From the NCBI GenBank assembly GCA_964586675.1, contig CAZPHQ010000006.1, forward strand, positions 45,026 through 109,025: a stretch of 64,000 nucleotides of DNA. The letters run 5' to 3'. Numbering within the stretch: position 1 is the first letter of the stretch; each line of letters opens with the position of its first letter. The DNA comes from JADLGH01 sp964586675. GTDB taxonomy: Bacteria > Desulfobacterota_D > UBA1144 > Nemesobacterales > UBA2774. Shown here piece after piece: positions 17,816 through 27,764 of this stretch. A model generated the notes under the pieces. It saw only the letters and a list, made by a program, of their open reading frames with translations, did not search any database and was not told the DNA's origin. Both the position numbers and the translations under genes were made by a program.

Positions 17816-19291
17816 CTAACCCCCGGGGAAAAGGCTTTTATAGTAGGCAAGATATTCCCTGCTCGACCGTTTCCACGAATAATCCTGGCCCATGGCGTTA
17901 CTGACGAGCCGCCTCCATTCCGGCGGGTCCTGGTATACGGATATGGCCCTTTCGATCGTATTCAGCATGCTGCGCTCTGTGAAGTGGTCGAAGATAAAGC
18001 CGTTGGCGTGCTCGCGGCCTTCGTCGTAGTCGGTGATCGTATCCAGGAGGCCTCCTGTCGCCCTTACGACCGGTATGGTGCCGTATCTTAAGGCGATGAG
18101 CTGGCCCAGGCCGCAGGGCTCGAAACGGGAGGGCATGAGGAACATGTCGCTCCCGGCGTATATGCGGCGCGCCTTGGCTTCGTTGTAGCCTATGACGGCC
18201 CTGAAATTGTCTACGTAGTCGTCAGTGACCTGCTTCAGGAGCCTTTCGTATCCCTTGTCGCCTGCGCCCAGTATGACGAGCTCGGCGCCGAGGTCGAGTA
18301 TCCTGTGAAGGGTCCTTACTATGAGATCAATGCCCTTCTGATGGGCGAGGCGCGAGATGACGCCTATGAGCGGGACGTGGCCGTTCGTGCTGAATCCGAG
18401 AAGGTTCTTGAGCTTCGTCTTGTTCTCGTACTTGCCCTTTATGTCGGCCGCATTGTAGCGGGCGTAGAGGGCCCTGTCAGTCTCCGGGTTCCAGTCTTCG
18501 TTGTCTATGCCGTTCAGGATGCCGACGAGCTTTCCGGCGTGAGCAACCGACCTTAAGACGCCGTCGAGACCGTAGCCGTATTCCCTTGTTTGTATCTCGC
18601 GGGCGTAAGTCGGACTCACCGTCGTCACCAGGTCCGACGTCAGGATACCGCCCTTCAAGAGATTCACCCTGCCGTAGAATTCGAGCTGCTCGGGGTTGAA
18701 GAGCGCGCCCGAGAGGCCGAACTTGTCGAGGAGGTCCTTTCCGAATATGCCCTGGTAGGAGATGTTGTGTATCGTGAACACGACCTCCGAATTCTTGAAG
18801 AAGGGGTCGTTGTTGTAGTGCTTCTTCCATTTGAGGGCGATGGGCGCGAGGGCCGACTGCCAGTCGTTACAGTGAATAATGTCCGGTTTGAAATCGAGCT
18901 CCTTCGCGATCTCGAGAGCGCCCAGGGAGAAGAATCCGAACCTCAAATCGTTGTCCCTGTAGTCGCCGCCCGGCGTGGTGTATAGGTGGTCGCGGTCGTA
19001 GAACGCGTCGTTCGAAAGAAGATAAACCTTCACTCCCTCGACGGTCGTTTCCTTTATGCGGCCCTTGTAGGGGAGCCAGTCTATCGTGACAATGACGTCG
19101 CGGTTAAGGTCCTTAACCTTGAGCTTCAGGCGCTTCAGATTCTTCCTGACTTCCTTGTAATAGGGAAGAATTACCCTGACGTCGCATCCTATTTCGTTGA
19201 GCTTTTTCGGCAGTACGCCGATGACATCCGCGAGGCCGCCCGTTTTCGCCAGGGGCTCCATCTCGGAGGCAATGAATAGAACTTTAATCAA
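17816..19291 (-). CDS. glgA: Glycogen synthase (ADP-glucose type)
   Basis: 491 residues, GT5 family, adding glucose from ADP-glucose to the non-reducing end of alpha-1,4-glucan. The N-terminal donor-binding motif KTGGLADVIGVLPKKL is intact. The C-terminal Rossmann half has GVISRLAHQKGIDLI and the catalytic region SRFEPCGLGQLIALRYGTIPVVRATGGLLDT. Length is normal for bacterial GlgA. It is downstream of malQ, glgX and glgB on the same strand. No ADP-glucose pyrophosphorylase gene is present in the window. Confidence 0.95.
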   Translation of the reverse strand: MIKVLFIASEMEPLAKTGGLADVIGVLPKKLNEIGCDVRVILPYYKEVRKNLKRLKLKVKDLNRDVIVTIDWLPYKGRIKETTVEGVKVYLLSNDAFYDRDHLYTTPGGDYRDNDLRFGFFSLGALEIAKELDFKPDIIHCNDWQSALAPIALKWKKHYNNDPFFKNSEVVFTIHNISYQGIFGKDLLDKFGLSGALFNPEQLEFYGRVNLLKGGILTSDLVTTVSPTYAREIQTREYGYGLDGVLRSVAHAGKLVGILNGIDNEDWNPETDRALYARYNAADIKGKYENKTKLKNLLGFSTNGHVPLIGVISRLAHQKGIDLIVRTLHRILDLGAELVILGAGDKGYERLLKQVTDDYVDNFRAVIGYNEAKARRIYAGSDMFLMPSRFEPCGLGQLIALRYGTIPVVRATGGLLDTITDYDEGREHANGFIFDHFTERSMLNTIERAISVYQDPPEWRRLVSNAMGQDYSWKRSSREYLAYYKSLFPGG

Positions 19292-19388
19292 CCGCTTTCA
19301 CCTTCCGCGCCGCCCGACCCTGAGACGGCTGTAATGACCCATACTGATGATATTAACGCATTTTTTCAGGAAATAAACTAAGAAACGG

Positions 19389-20888
19389 TTAATATCTGCC
19401 GCTTTTTCGCGTAATTTCCGAGATCCAGGCCGCCAGCCCGGGGGCCCTGTAGCCCGGCTGGAGCCTCCATGCCCAGTTGCCCTTCCTTACGGCCGGGGTG
19501 TTCATCCGGGCCTCGCCCCCGAGGCCGAGGATGTCCTGCATCGGTATGACGGCCGTATCCGCCGGAGAAAGCATTGCGAGCTTTACGAACTCGGGGCTGA
19601 CCTCATCGTCGTCTATCTCGCGGCCGATATATTCGAAAACGCGTTTCTTTTCGGCCTCTCCGGCCTCGTCTTCCCACCATCCGCGGACCGTGTCGTTGTC
19701 GTGGGTGCCCGTGTAAACAATGCAGTCCTCCCCGAATACAGACGGGAGATACTCGCCGTAGGGGAAGTCGTCACCGAATGCGAAGAGGAGGATTTTCATT
19801 CCGGGGAGGTCGTAGCGCTTTATTATCTCCCTCACGTCCGGGGTGATGTCGCCGAGGTCCTCGGCTATGAAGCGGTCTTTGTCGTGGCGGGCGAAAAGCG
19901 CGTCGAAAAAGGAGACGGCGTCGATCTCCACCCATTTCCCATCGAGGGCCGTTTTCTCCCCGGCTTCTATTTCCCAGTAGGCGACGAAGCCCCTGAAGTG
20001 GTCGAGCCTGAGCACGTCGAAGAGGGAGAGATTGTGGCTTATCCTGTCTATCCACCATTTGTAACCCGTCCGCCCGAGCTCGTTCCACTCGTAGACGGGG
20101 TTGCCCCAGAGCTGGCCGGTTTTGCTGAAATAATCCGGCGGGACGCCGGAGACGTAGACCGGCTTCTTTTCGCCGTCGAGCTTGAATGCCCCGGGATGGC
20201 TCCAGACCTCCGAGCTGTCGAAGTTGACATAGTAAGGGATGTCGCCGATGAGCTTTATTTCCTTGGAGCGGCAGTAGTCCCCGAGAGAGCGCCACTGGCT
20301 GAAGAAGAGGTGCTGGACGAACTTGTGATAGAGGGTTTCGCCGCTCGTCTTTTCGCGCCATTCGGCGAGGGCGCTCTTTTTCCTGTCCCGGAGCTCCTTC
20401 GGGAAATCGCGCCAGGTCGCCGCGAAGAGCTTTTCCTTGAGCACCATGTAGAGCGCGTAATCGTCGAGCCAGTGTTCGCTCTTCTCGCAGAATTCGAGGA
20501 AGGCCGCGTCTTCGGGAAGTCTCTTACGCGCCCTTTCGAACGCCGATTTCAAGAGCCCTGACTTGTAAGCGAGGGCCGCCTCGTAGTTAACCTTCTTACG
20601 CCCGAAGCGGGGCTTCTTTTTTATCTCGTCCCGGGTAAGGTAGCCGTCGGCCGCCAGTATCTCCGGGCTGATAAAGAGAGGGTTGCCTGCATAAGACGAC
20701 GGGCCGCTGTAGGGAGAGTTGCCGTAGGGCAGCTCCGTCGGGTTAAGCGGCAGGACCTGCCAGCAGGTCTGCCCGGCTTCGTGAAGGAAGTCCGCGAACC
20801 TGTAGGCCTCGGGGCCCAGGTCCCCGATGCCGAAAGGGGAGGGGAGTGAGGATATGTGAAGGAGGATGCCGCTTTTTCTTTCTCTCAT
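19389..20888 (-). CDS. malQ: 4-alpha-glucanotransferase (amylomaltase)
   Basis: 499 residues, GH77. It moves maltooligosaccharide segments between glucan chains. Catalytic residues sit in DVLRLDHFRGF (nucleophile Asp), FIAEDLGDI (acid Glu) and YTGTHDNDTVRGWW (stabilising Asp). The start SGILLHISSLPSPFGIGDLG is the short bacterial or plant D-enzyme type, without the long N-terminal extension of enterobacterial MalQ. It has tight spacing to glgX (34 bases) and 97 bases to glgA, so an operon is likely. Confidence 0.95.
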   Translation of the reverse strand: MRERKSGILLHISSLPSPFGIGDLGPEAYRFADFLHEAGQTCWQVLPLNPTELPYGNSPYSGPSSYAGNPLFISPEILAADGYLTRDEIKKKPRFGRKKVNYEAALAYKSGLLKSAFERARKRLPEDAAFLEFCEKSEHWLDDYALYMVLKEKLFAATWRDFPKELRDRKKSALAEWREKTSGETLYHKFVQHLFFSQWRSLGDYCRSKEIKLIGDIPYYVNFDSSEVWSHPGAFKLDGEKKPVYVSGVPPDYFSKTGQLWGNPVYEWNELGRTGYKWWIDRISHNLSLFDVLRLDHFRGFVAYWEIEAGEKTALDGKWVEIDAVSFFDALFARHDKDRFIAEDLGDITPDVREIIKRYDLPGMKILLFAFGDDFPYGEYLPSVFGEDCIVYTGTHDNDTVRGWWEDEAGEAEKKRVFEYIGREIDDDEVSPEFVKLAMLSPADTAVIPMQDILGLGGEARMNTPAVRKGNWAWRLQPGYRAPGLAAWISEITRKSGRY

Positions 20889-20922
20889 GACGCGCCGCGG
20901 GAGTCGTGTATAAGCGAAATTA

Positions 20923-23082
20923 TTATCCGGGTTTCGTGGACGGTTTCAAAAGCGCGAGCGACCTTCCTTCCATAGCGTAGTGCTTTCCGGCGCCGACGGT
21001 TTTGCCGCCGGGCTTGTCGTTTTTCGTGTCGAATATGACCTGCCATACCGGCGAGAGCTGGCCGTCGGGTATCGTGAAGACGACGCCCGCTGGCTCGGCG
21101 TTAAGGAGAAGCATGAGCGAGTTGTCGTGCATATGTTTTTTCGCCTTTCCGGTTTTCTTGACGTTGTTCTCGACCTTCACTATGCTGAGCGATCGGAGGC
21201 GAGGGTTCTTCCAGTCGTCCTCCGTCATCTCCCTTCCGTCCGGGAGGAACCAGGTGAGGTCCTTGTGGCCGAACATGGCGTGCGGGACACCTGTGAAAAA
21301 GAGCCCGCGCCTCAGAACAGGGTACGCCTTTCTAAGAGCTGCAAGAAATCTTGTGAACTCAAGGAGCTTCTTACCGCTGGGGCTTATATCCCAGCTCATC
21401 CACGATATGGCGTTGTCCTGGCAGTAGGCGTTATTGTTTCCCTTTTGCGTTCTTCCGGCCTCGTCGCCCATGAGCAGCATCGGCACGCCCTGGGACAAAA
21501 AGAGCGTCGCCAGGAAATTTCTTTTCTGCCTCTCGCGCTGTTTTATTATTGCAGGGTTGTTCGTCGGCCCCTCGACGCCGAAGTTGAGGCTGTAGTTGGC
21601 GCCCGGGCCGTCGGCGTTTTTTTCGAGGTTGGCTTCGTTGTGCTTGTGCTCGTACGAAGCTACGTCGTTCAATGTGAAGCCGTCGTGTGAGGCGACGTAA
21701 TTTATGCTCGCGTAGGAGCCCTTCTCCCTCATGCCGTAGAGGTCGCTCGATCCGCTTATCCTGTAGGCCATGTCCGGCGTTACGCCCTCGTCGCTCCGCC
21801 AGAAGCGCCTCACCGTATTCCTGTACCTGTCGTTCCATTCGGACCATGGGTCGGGAAAATTGCCGGCCTGGTAGCCGCCGGGGCCGAGGTCCCACGGCTC
21901 CGCGATGAGCTTCACACTGGATAGGACCGGGTCGCCGGCTATGTCTTTAAAGAGCGGGTGCGTCCTGTCGTAATCGGGGCTGTTCCTGAAAAGGGCGGGG
22001 GCGAGGTCGAACCTGAATCCGTCTACGCGCATCTCTTCGGCCCAGTATTTGAGGCTGTCGAAGATGAGCTTCCTGACGGCCGGGTGCGAGGAATTAATCG
22101 TGTTGCCCGTGCCGCTGTAGTTTAAGTCTTCTCCGTTGTTGCCGGGCACGAGGCGGTAGTACGTTTTATTGTCGAGGCCCCGCAGCGAAAGGGTGGGGCC
22201 GCCGCTTCCGCCCTCGGGCGTGTGGTTGTAGACGACGTCGAGTATTACCTCGATGCCCTCCTTGTGAAGGGCCTTTACCATTTCCTTGAATTCGTTTACC
22301 TGCCCGCCGGGGTTTTTGCTATGGGAGTATCTGATGTCCGGCGCGAAGAATCCGAGCGTGTTGTAGCCCCAGTAGTTCACGAGTCCGTTTTCGAGGAGCC
22401 CGCGCTCGGATACGCTGTGGTGGACGGGCATGAGCTCTATGGCGGTTACGCCGAGCGAGCGGAGGTGCGTTATAACCGCAGGCGAGGCGAGGCCGGCGTA
22501 CGTTCCCCTGAGCTCTTCGGGTACGTCCGGGTGAAGCATCGTGAGGCCCCTAACTTGGGCCTCGTAGATTACCGTTTCCGACCACGGCACCCTGGGATGC
22601 GAGTCCTTCTCCCAGTCGAAGTCGCCGTCCACGACGACGGATTTCGGCATCCAGGCCGCGCTGTCTCTCGTATCCTCCACGAGCTTGTGCACACGGCGGA
22701 AGAGCTTGTGGTCGTAGTGCACGCTGTCGAGCATCACGGCCCCGGATATGGCCCTGGCGTAGGGGTCGACGAGGAGCTTCCGGGGATTGAATCTCTGGCC
22801 GGAAGGAGGGTCGTAAAGCCCGTGGGCCCTGTAGCCGTAGAGCTGGCCGGACGAAAGGCCGTGCACGTAGACGTGGTGAACATTATTAGTTCTGTATTCG
22901 AGTTTTATTCTATGGGTTTCGGGCTCGGGAGCGCCGGGGGCATAGAGGCAGAGCTCGATGTGTTCAGCGTTTTCGGAGAATACCGAGAAATTGACGCCGT
23001 GCCCGTCCCACTCCGCCCCGAGCGGTCGGGGAGAGCCGCGAGATGTTTTCAGCCTTGCCGGGGACGAGTTATTTCTCTTCAA
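20923..23082 (-). CDS. glgX: Glycogen debranching enzyme
   Basis: 719 residues, GH13 subfamily 11. It cleaves alpha-1,6 branches left after phosphorylase action. There is an N-terminal CBM48 domain (PLGAEWDGHGVNFSVFSENAEHIELCLY). The barrel motifs are DVVYNHT, GFRFDLAPAL (nucleophile Asp), LIAEPWDLGPGGY (acid Glu) and YVASHDGFTLNDV (Asp). Typical GlgX length. It lies between glgB (52 bases) and malQ (34 bases), all on the minus strand. Confidence 0.95.
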   Translation of the reverse strand: MKRNNSSPARLKTSRGSPRPLGAEWDGHGVNFSVFSENAEHIELCLYAPGAPEPETHRIKLEYRTNNVHHVYVHGLSSGQLYGYRAHGLYDPPSGQRFNPRKLLVDPYARAISGAVMLDSVHYDHKLFRRVHKLVEDTRDSAAWMPKSVVVDGDFDWEKDSHPRVPWSETVIYEAQVRGLTMLHPDVPEELRGTYAGLASPAVITHLRSLGVTAIELMPVHHSVSERGLLENGLVNYWGYNTLGFFAPDIRYSHSKNPGGQVNEFKEMVKALHKEGIEVILDVVYNHTPEGGSGGPTLSLRGLDNKTYYRLVPGNNGEDLNYSGTGNTINSSHPAVRKLIFDSLKYWAEEMRVDGFRFDLAPALFRNSPDYDRTHPLFKDIAGDPVLSSVKLIAEPWDLGPGGYQAGNFPDPWSEWNDRYRNTVRRFWRSDEGVTPDMAYRISGSSDLYGMREKGSYASINYVASHDGFTLNDVASYEHKHNEANLEKNADGPGANYSLNFGVEGPTNNPAIIKQRERQKRNFLATLFLSQGVPMLLMGDEAGRTQKGNNNAYCQDNAISWMSWDISPSGKKLLEFTRFLAALRKAYPVLRRGLFFTGVPHAMFGHKDLTWFLPDGREMTEDDWKNPRLRSLSIVKVENNVKKTGKAKKHMHDNSLMLLLNAEPAGVVFTIPDGQLSPVWQVIFDTKNDKPGGKTVGAGKHYAMEGRSLALLKPSTKPG

Positions 23083-23134
23083 AACTTTCCGTCTGCCGCT
23101 TCTCCTGCTCGGAATAAGTGAGTGAATTATACTC

Positions 23135-25075
23135 CTAACCTTCGTGTTTGAAAAAGAGGACGCCGAGCGGAGGGATGTCTATTTCGAGGCTGCCCCGGGT
23201 GCCTGAGTCGCCGGCCCAGACTCCGCCCTGGTTGCCGACGCCGCTCCCGCCGTAATAGTGCGAATCGCTGTTCAGCTTCTCCGCCCACCTCCCCGCGCGG
23301 GGGACGCTCAGTCTGTAGCCCTTTCGCGGGACGGGGGTGAAATTGCAGACGACGAGTATCATATCGCCCCTGGCGCTTTTCCTTACGAAGCTGATGACGC
23401 TCTGGTTGTAATCCCGGAAGTCGACCCATTCGAACCCGTGATGCGAGAAGTCGATCTCGTAAAGCGCGGGCTCGCTTCTGTAGAGCCTGTTGAGGTCGGA
23501 CACCCACGATTTCAGGCCGCTGTGAAGCGGGAAGCCGAGGAGGTGCCATTCGATGCTGGAGTCGTGGTTCCATTCCGTCCACTGGCCTATCTCGTCGCCC
23601 ATGAAGAGGAGCTTCTTTCCGGGATGGCCGAACATATAGCCGAACATCGCACGGAGATTCGCGAACTTCTGCCACACGTCGCCGGGCATTCTCCGTATGA
23701 GGGAGCCCTTCCCGTGCACCACTTCGTCGTGAGAAAGCGGGAGGACGAAATTTTCCGAGAAGGCGTAGAGTATGCTGAACGTGAGGGCGTTCTGGTGGTG
23801 CTTTCTGTGCACCGGGTCGCGGGAGAAATAGTCGAGTGTGTCGTTCATCCAGCCCATGTTCCATTTCATCCCGAAGCCGAGCCCGCCTACGTACGTCGGA
23901 CGCGACACCATGGGCCATGCGGTGGATTCCTCGGCTATGGTCTGGACGTCGCCGTGCTCGGAATAGACGGAGAGGTTCAGGTTCTTGATGAATTCTATGG
24001 CAGGGAGGTNNNNNNNNNNGCGCACCGCCTCCAGGTTCTCGCGGCCGCCGAACTCGTTCGGCACCCATTCGCCCTCGTTCCTGCTGTAGTTTAAATAGAG
24101 CATCGAAGCCACGCCGTCTACTCTCAGGCCGTCGGCGTGATACATGTCGAGCCAGAGCATCGCGCTCGAATTGAGGAAAGCTTTTACTTCGTTCCGGCCG
24201 TAGTTGAATATGCAGGATTTCCAGTCGGGATGAAATCCCTTCCGGGGGTCCGAGTGCTCGTAGAGGTGTGTCCCGTCGAAGAACGCGAGCCCGTGCTGGT
24301 CGCCGGGAAAGTGAGACGGGACCCAGTCGAGTATGACCCCAATGCCATTCTGGTGGAGTGTGTCGACGAGGAACATGAAATCCTCGGGCGCGCCGTACCT
24401 GCCCGTCGGGGCGAAGTATCCTGTTACCTGGTATCCCCAGGAGCCGTAGAACGGGTGCTCCATGACGGGGAGGAGCTCGACGTGCGTGAAGCCCGTGGAT
24501 TTTATATAGTCCGCGAGCCTGGGCGCGATCTCTCTATAGCTGAGCCGCCTCCCGCCTTCTTCGGGGACCCTCATCCACGAGCCGAGGTGCACCTCGTAAA
24601 CGGAGAACGGCGAGGAGAGCGAGTTCGGGCCGCGCCTCGTTTTCATCCACTCCGCATCGCCCCATTCGTACTCGGGCTCCCATACTACAGAGGCCGTTTT
24701 CGGCGGGGCCTCCTGCCTTAAGGCGTAGGGGTCGGCCTTGTCTACCTTGTATCCCTTAACTTTGGACGAGATGTGATATTTGTAAACTTCGCCCCTGCCT
24801 ATACCCGGGACGAATCCTTCCCATATGCCGGATTCATCCCACCTCGGACGGAGGGGATGCGAGCCCCTGTTCCAGCCGTTCCAGTTTCCGATGACGGAGA
24901 CGTATTCGGCGTTGGGCGCCCAGACGGCGAAGCGTACGCCGTCCTTGCCGTCGCGCGACGCCGCATGCGAGCCCAGCTTCTCGTACATCTTCCTGTGCGC
25001 TCCCTGCTTGAAAAGGTAGACGTCGAAATCGCTTATAAAACCCGCGTCCGCGTTCGTTTTTCGTTTATCAGACAT
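23135..25075 (-). CDS. glgB: 1,4-alpha-glucan branching enzyme (contains assembly gap)
   Basis: 646 residues by the frame as given, GH13. It has an N-terminal CBM48 (AVWAPNAEYVSVIGNWNGW). Catalytic regions are GLRVDGVASMLYL (nucleophile Asp), AEESTAWP (acid Glu) and LPLSHDEVVHGKGSL (Asp). It makes the alpha-1,6 branch points. Ten N at 24010-24019 fall inside. The usual sequence here runs from GGRENLE straight into AIEFIKNLN, but this reading has about nine extra residues (AVR, four unknown, LP). The join therefore probably contains wrong bases, and the real gene is likely a little shorter. Confidence 0.92.
   Translation of the reverse strand: MSDKRKTNADAGFISDFDVYLFKQGAHRKMYEKLGSHAASRDGKDGVRFAVWAPNAEYVSVIGNWNGWNRGSHPLRPRWDESGIWEGFVPGIGRGEVYKYHISSKVKGYKVDKADPYALRQEAPPKTASVVWEPEYEWGDAEWMKTRRGPNSLSSPFSVYEVHLGSWMRVPEEGGRRLSYREIAPRLADYIKSTGFTHVELLPVMEHPFYGSWGYQVTGYFAPTGRYGAPEDFMFLVDTLHQNGIGVILDWVPSHFPGDQHGLAFFDGTHLYEHSDPRKGFHPDWKSCIFNYGRNEVKAFLNSSAMLWLDMYHADGLRVDGVASMLYLNYSRNEGEWVPNEFGGRENLEAVRXXXXLPAIEFIKNLNLSVYSEHGDVQTIAEESTAWPMVSRPTYVGGLGFGMKWNMGWMNDTLDYFSRDPVHRKHHQNALTFSILYAFSENFVLPLSHDEVVHGKGSLIRRMPGDVWQKFANLRAMFGYMFGHPGKKLLFMGDEIGQWTEWNHDSSIEWHLLGFPLHSGLKSWVSDLNRLYRSEPALYEIDFSHHGFEWVDFRDYNQSVISFVRKSARGDMILVVCNFTPVPRKGYRLSVPRAGRWAEKLNSDSHYYGGSGVGNQGGVWAGDSGTRGSLEIDIPPLGVLFFKHEG
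24010..24019. other. Assembly gap (10 N) inside glgB
   Basis: Ten ambiguous bases in a conserved part of glgB. The reading frame is kept across them, but family comparison suggests no real insertion here. The gap and a few flanking bases look like an artefact of joining contigs. Confidence 0.9.
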
Positions 25076-25241
25076 GGCCTTCCGGTGTTGGCGGTTTGTT
25101 GGTATTTCAAATTTTTATTATACACTGTTAGCGTTTACGCGGAACAAAAAATCCCGTGTTCGCGTCTGCAAATAACCGTATAGTTATCTGTAAAGCGGGC
25201 GGGGGGATAAGCCCACTGCACCCGAAGGATGAAGAGGTGAA

Positions 25242-27707
25242 ATGAGCGAGCGTAGTCCCTATCTCAAGGATTCGGCCGATTCCGCGGCCTTCAGGACAAG
25301 GATTCTCTATCATCTTAAATACTCCATAGGAAAGAGGCTGCCCCAGGCATCGAACGAAGACCTTTTCCGTTCCGTTTCGCTCGCGGTGAGGGAGCTTATT
25401 ATAGACGGGATGTTCGACACCTCGGAAAAATACGACAAGAGCGATCCCAAGCGGGCCTACATACTCTCGCTCGAATATCTCACAGGCCGCGCCCTTTCGA
25501 ATAACCTGATAAATCTCGGCGCCTACGGGATGTGTTCCGACGCGCTCAAATCCCTAGGCATCGATCTCACGGATATCGCTGAGACGGAAGTGGACCCGGC
25601 ACTCGGGAACGGCGGCCTCGGGAGGCTCGTCGCGTGCTTCCTAGATTCGATAGCGACTCTCAGGCTTCCGGGTTTCGGCTACGGGATAAATTACGATTAC
25701 GGAATATTCAGACAGACGATAGTGAACGGAAGCCAGGTGGAGCAGCCCGACCACTGGCTGGGCGAGGAATCGCCCTGGCTCATCGAGAGGGACGACGAGC
25801 TCTGCGTAGTGCCGATATACGGACGCGTAAAGATCGAGAAGGACATGAACGGGAATTACAGGCCGTTCTGGCGGGACTGGAAGTTCCTCTACGGCGTGCC
25901 CTACGACATGCCAGTCGTCGGTTACGGCACGGGGACCGTTAACTACCTCAGGCTCTACTCGGCGAGGTCCTCGAACGAGTTCGACATGAAGATCTTCAAC
26001 AGCGGGGACTACATGAAGGCCGTCGAGCAGAAGATGACGTCCGAAACCATATCGAAGGTTCTCTATCCGTCCGACACCGTTGAGCAGGGAAAGGAGCTCA
26101 GGGTCATACAGGAATATTTCCTAGTTGCGTGCGCCGTCCGGGATATAGTCAGGCGGTTCTCGGCGAAGCACGCGGGGTTCGGCAGCTTTCCGGCCAAGGT
26201 CGCCATACAGCTCAACGACACTCACCCGGCCCTCGCTATCGCCGAGCTCATGAGGATACTCGTCGACGAGAACGACATGCAGTGGAACGCCGCGTGGCAG
26301 ATAACGGAATCAACGTTCGGCTTCACGAACCACACGCTCCTTCCGGAGGCGATGGAGAAGTGGCCTGTGTCGCTTTTAGAGCGAGTGATCCCGAGGCACC
26401 TCGAAATCATATACGGCATAAACGACAGGTTTCTCCGTAAGATCAAATCGAAGTGGCCCGATTCGGTCGAACAGATGAGGAGGATGTCGCTCGTCGAGGA
26501 GGGGCACGCGAAACAGATACGCATGGCGCACCTCTCGATAGTCGGCAGCCATTCCGTGAACGGTGTCGCAGCGCTCCATTCGGAGCTTATAAAAACCGAC
26601 CTCGTCCCGGATTTTTACGAGCTATGGCCCGAAAAATTCAACAACAAGACGAACGGCATAACGCAGAGGAGGTGGCTCCTCATATGTAACCCCGGCCTCT
26701 CGGAACTTATCGACGGCACGATAGGAAACGAATGGCCGACCGATCTCTACAGGCTGAAGGCGCTCGAGCCCTACGCCGACGACGCGGGGTTCCGCGCGGA
26801 CTTCATGGACGTCAAGCGGAAAAACAAGGAGGCGCTCTCGGGACTTATCCAGAAGATGACCAGGATCGCCGTCAACCCCGAAAGCCTGTTCGACGTCCAG
26901 ATAAAAAGAATTCACGAGTACAAGCGCCAGCTCCTCAACATAATGCACATCATTCATCAATACTTCAGCATCGTCGAGGACGGTAAGGACCTCTCCGTAC
27001 CGAGGACTTACATCTTCGCGGGGAAGGCCGCCCCCGGATACTGGGCGGCGAAGCAGATCATAAAGCTGATAAACAGCGTCGCCTCGGTCATAAACGCCGA
27101 TCTGAAAGTGAAAGGGCAGATAAAGGTCGTGTTCATGCCGGATTACAGGGTTACGCTTGCGGAGAAAATAATTCCCGCCGCCGATCTCAGCGAGCAGATT
27201 TCGACCGCGGGGAAGGAGGCGTCCGGAACGGGGAACATGAAGCTCGCCCTCAACGGCGCGCTGACAATCGGCACCATGGACGGGGCCAACATAGAGATAA
27301 GGGAGGAAGTCGGCGAAGATAATATCTTCATCTTCGGCCTGCGCGCGGAGGAGATAAAAGAGCTCAGGCAAGCGCACAGCTACAACCCTAGTCAGATCTG
27401 CGCCTCAAACCCGAATCTTAAAAGGGTGATGGACTCCTTTGAATCGGACGTATTCTGCAGGGAGGAGCCCGGGCTCTTCAAATGGATATACGAGTACCTC
27501 GTTTTGAACGGGGACGTATATTTTAACGTCGCGGATTTCGAATCGTACAGGGAAACGCAGGCACTCGCCGGGGCCGAGTACAGGAAGCGGGAGGAGTGGG
27601 CGCGGAAGGCGATACTCAACGTCGCGCGCATGGGGAAATTCTCGAGCGACAGGACCATTTCGGAATACGCCGGCGACATATGGAGCGTCGGGCCGCAGGA
27701 CGAATGA
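25242..27707 (+). CDS. glgP: Glycogen/maltodextrin phosphorylase
   Basis: 821 residues, GT35. It releases glucose-1-phosphate from alpha-1,4-glucan using pyridoxal phosphate. The cofactor site EASGTGNMKLALNGALTIGT (lysine in GNMKL) and DGANIEIREEVG are intact, as is the start region KRAYILSLEYLTGRALSNN. Length is standard, with no extra regulatory N-terminus beyond the usual ~20 residues. A ribosome site (GAAGAGGTG) precedes the ATG. It is transcribed away from glgB, so breakdown and synthesis genes share the 166-base divergent region. Confidence 0.95.
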   Translation: MSERSPYLKDSADSAAFRTRILYHLKYSIGKRLPQASNEDLFRSVSLAVRELIIDGMFDTSEKYDKSDPKRAYILSLEYLTGRALSNNLINLGAYGMCSDALKSLGIDLTDIAETEVDPALGNGGLGRLVACFLDSIATLRLPGFGYGINYDYGIFRQTIVNGSQVEQPDHWLGEESPWLIERDDELCVVPIYGRVKIEKDMNGNYRPFWRDWKFLYGVPYDMPVVGYGTGTVNYLRLYSARSSNEFDMKIFNSGDYMKAVEQKMTSETISKVLYPSDTVEQGKELRVIQEYFLVACAVRDIVRRFSAKHAGFGSFPAKVAIQLNDTHPALAIAELMRILVDENDMQWNAAWQITESTFGFTNHTLLPEAMEKWPVSLLERVIPRHLEIIYGINDRFLRKIKSKWPDSVEQMRRMSLVEEGHAKQIRMAHLSIVGSHSVNGVAALHSELIKTDLVPDFYELWPEKFNNKTNGITQRRWLLICNPGLSELIDGTIGNEWPTDLYRLKALEPYADDAGFRADFMDVKRKNKEALSGLIQKMTRIAVNPESLFDVQIKRIHEYKRQLLNIMHIIHQYFSIVEDGKDLSVPRTYIFAGKAAPGYWAAKQIIKLINSVASVINADLKVKGQIKVVFMPDYRVTLAEKIIPAADLSEQISTAGKEASGTGNMKLALNGALTIGTMDGANIEIREEVGEDNIFIFGLRAEEIKELRQAHSYNPSQICASNPNLKRVMDSFESDVFCREEPGLFKWIYEYLVLNGDVYFNVADFESYRETQALAGAEYRKREEWARKAILNVARMGKFSSDRTISEYAGDIWSVGPQDE

Positions 27708-27764
27708 GACGCCGCACCGCCGCCTCGGCGCGGCTGTAAAATTCACACATACGCGTGCAGGATA

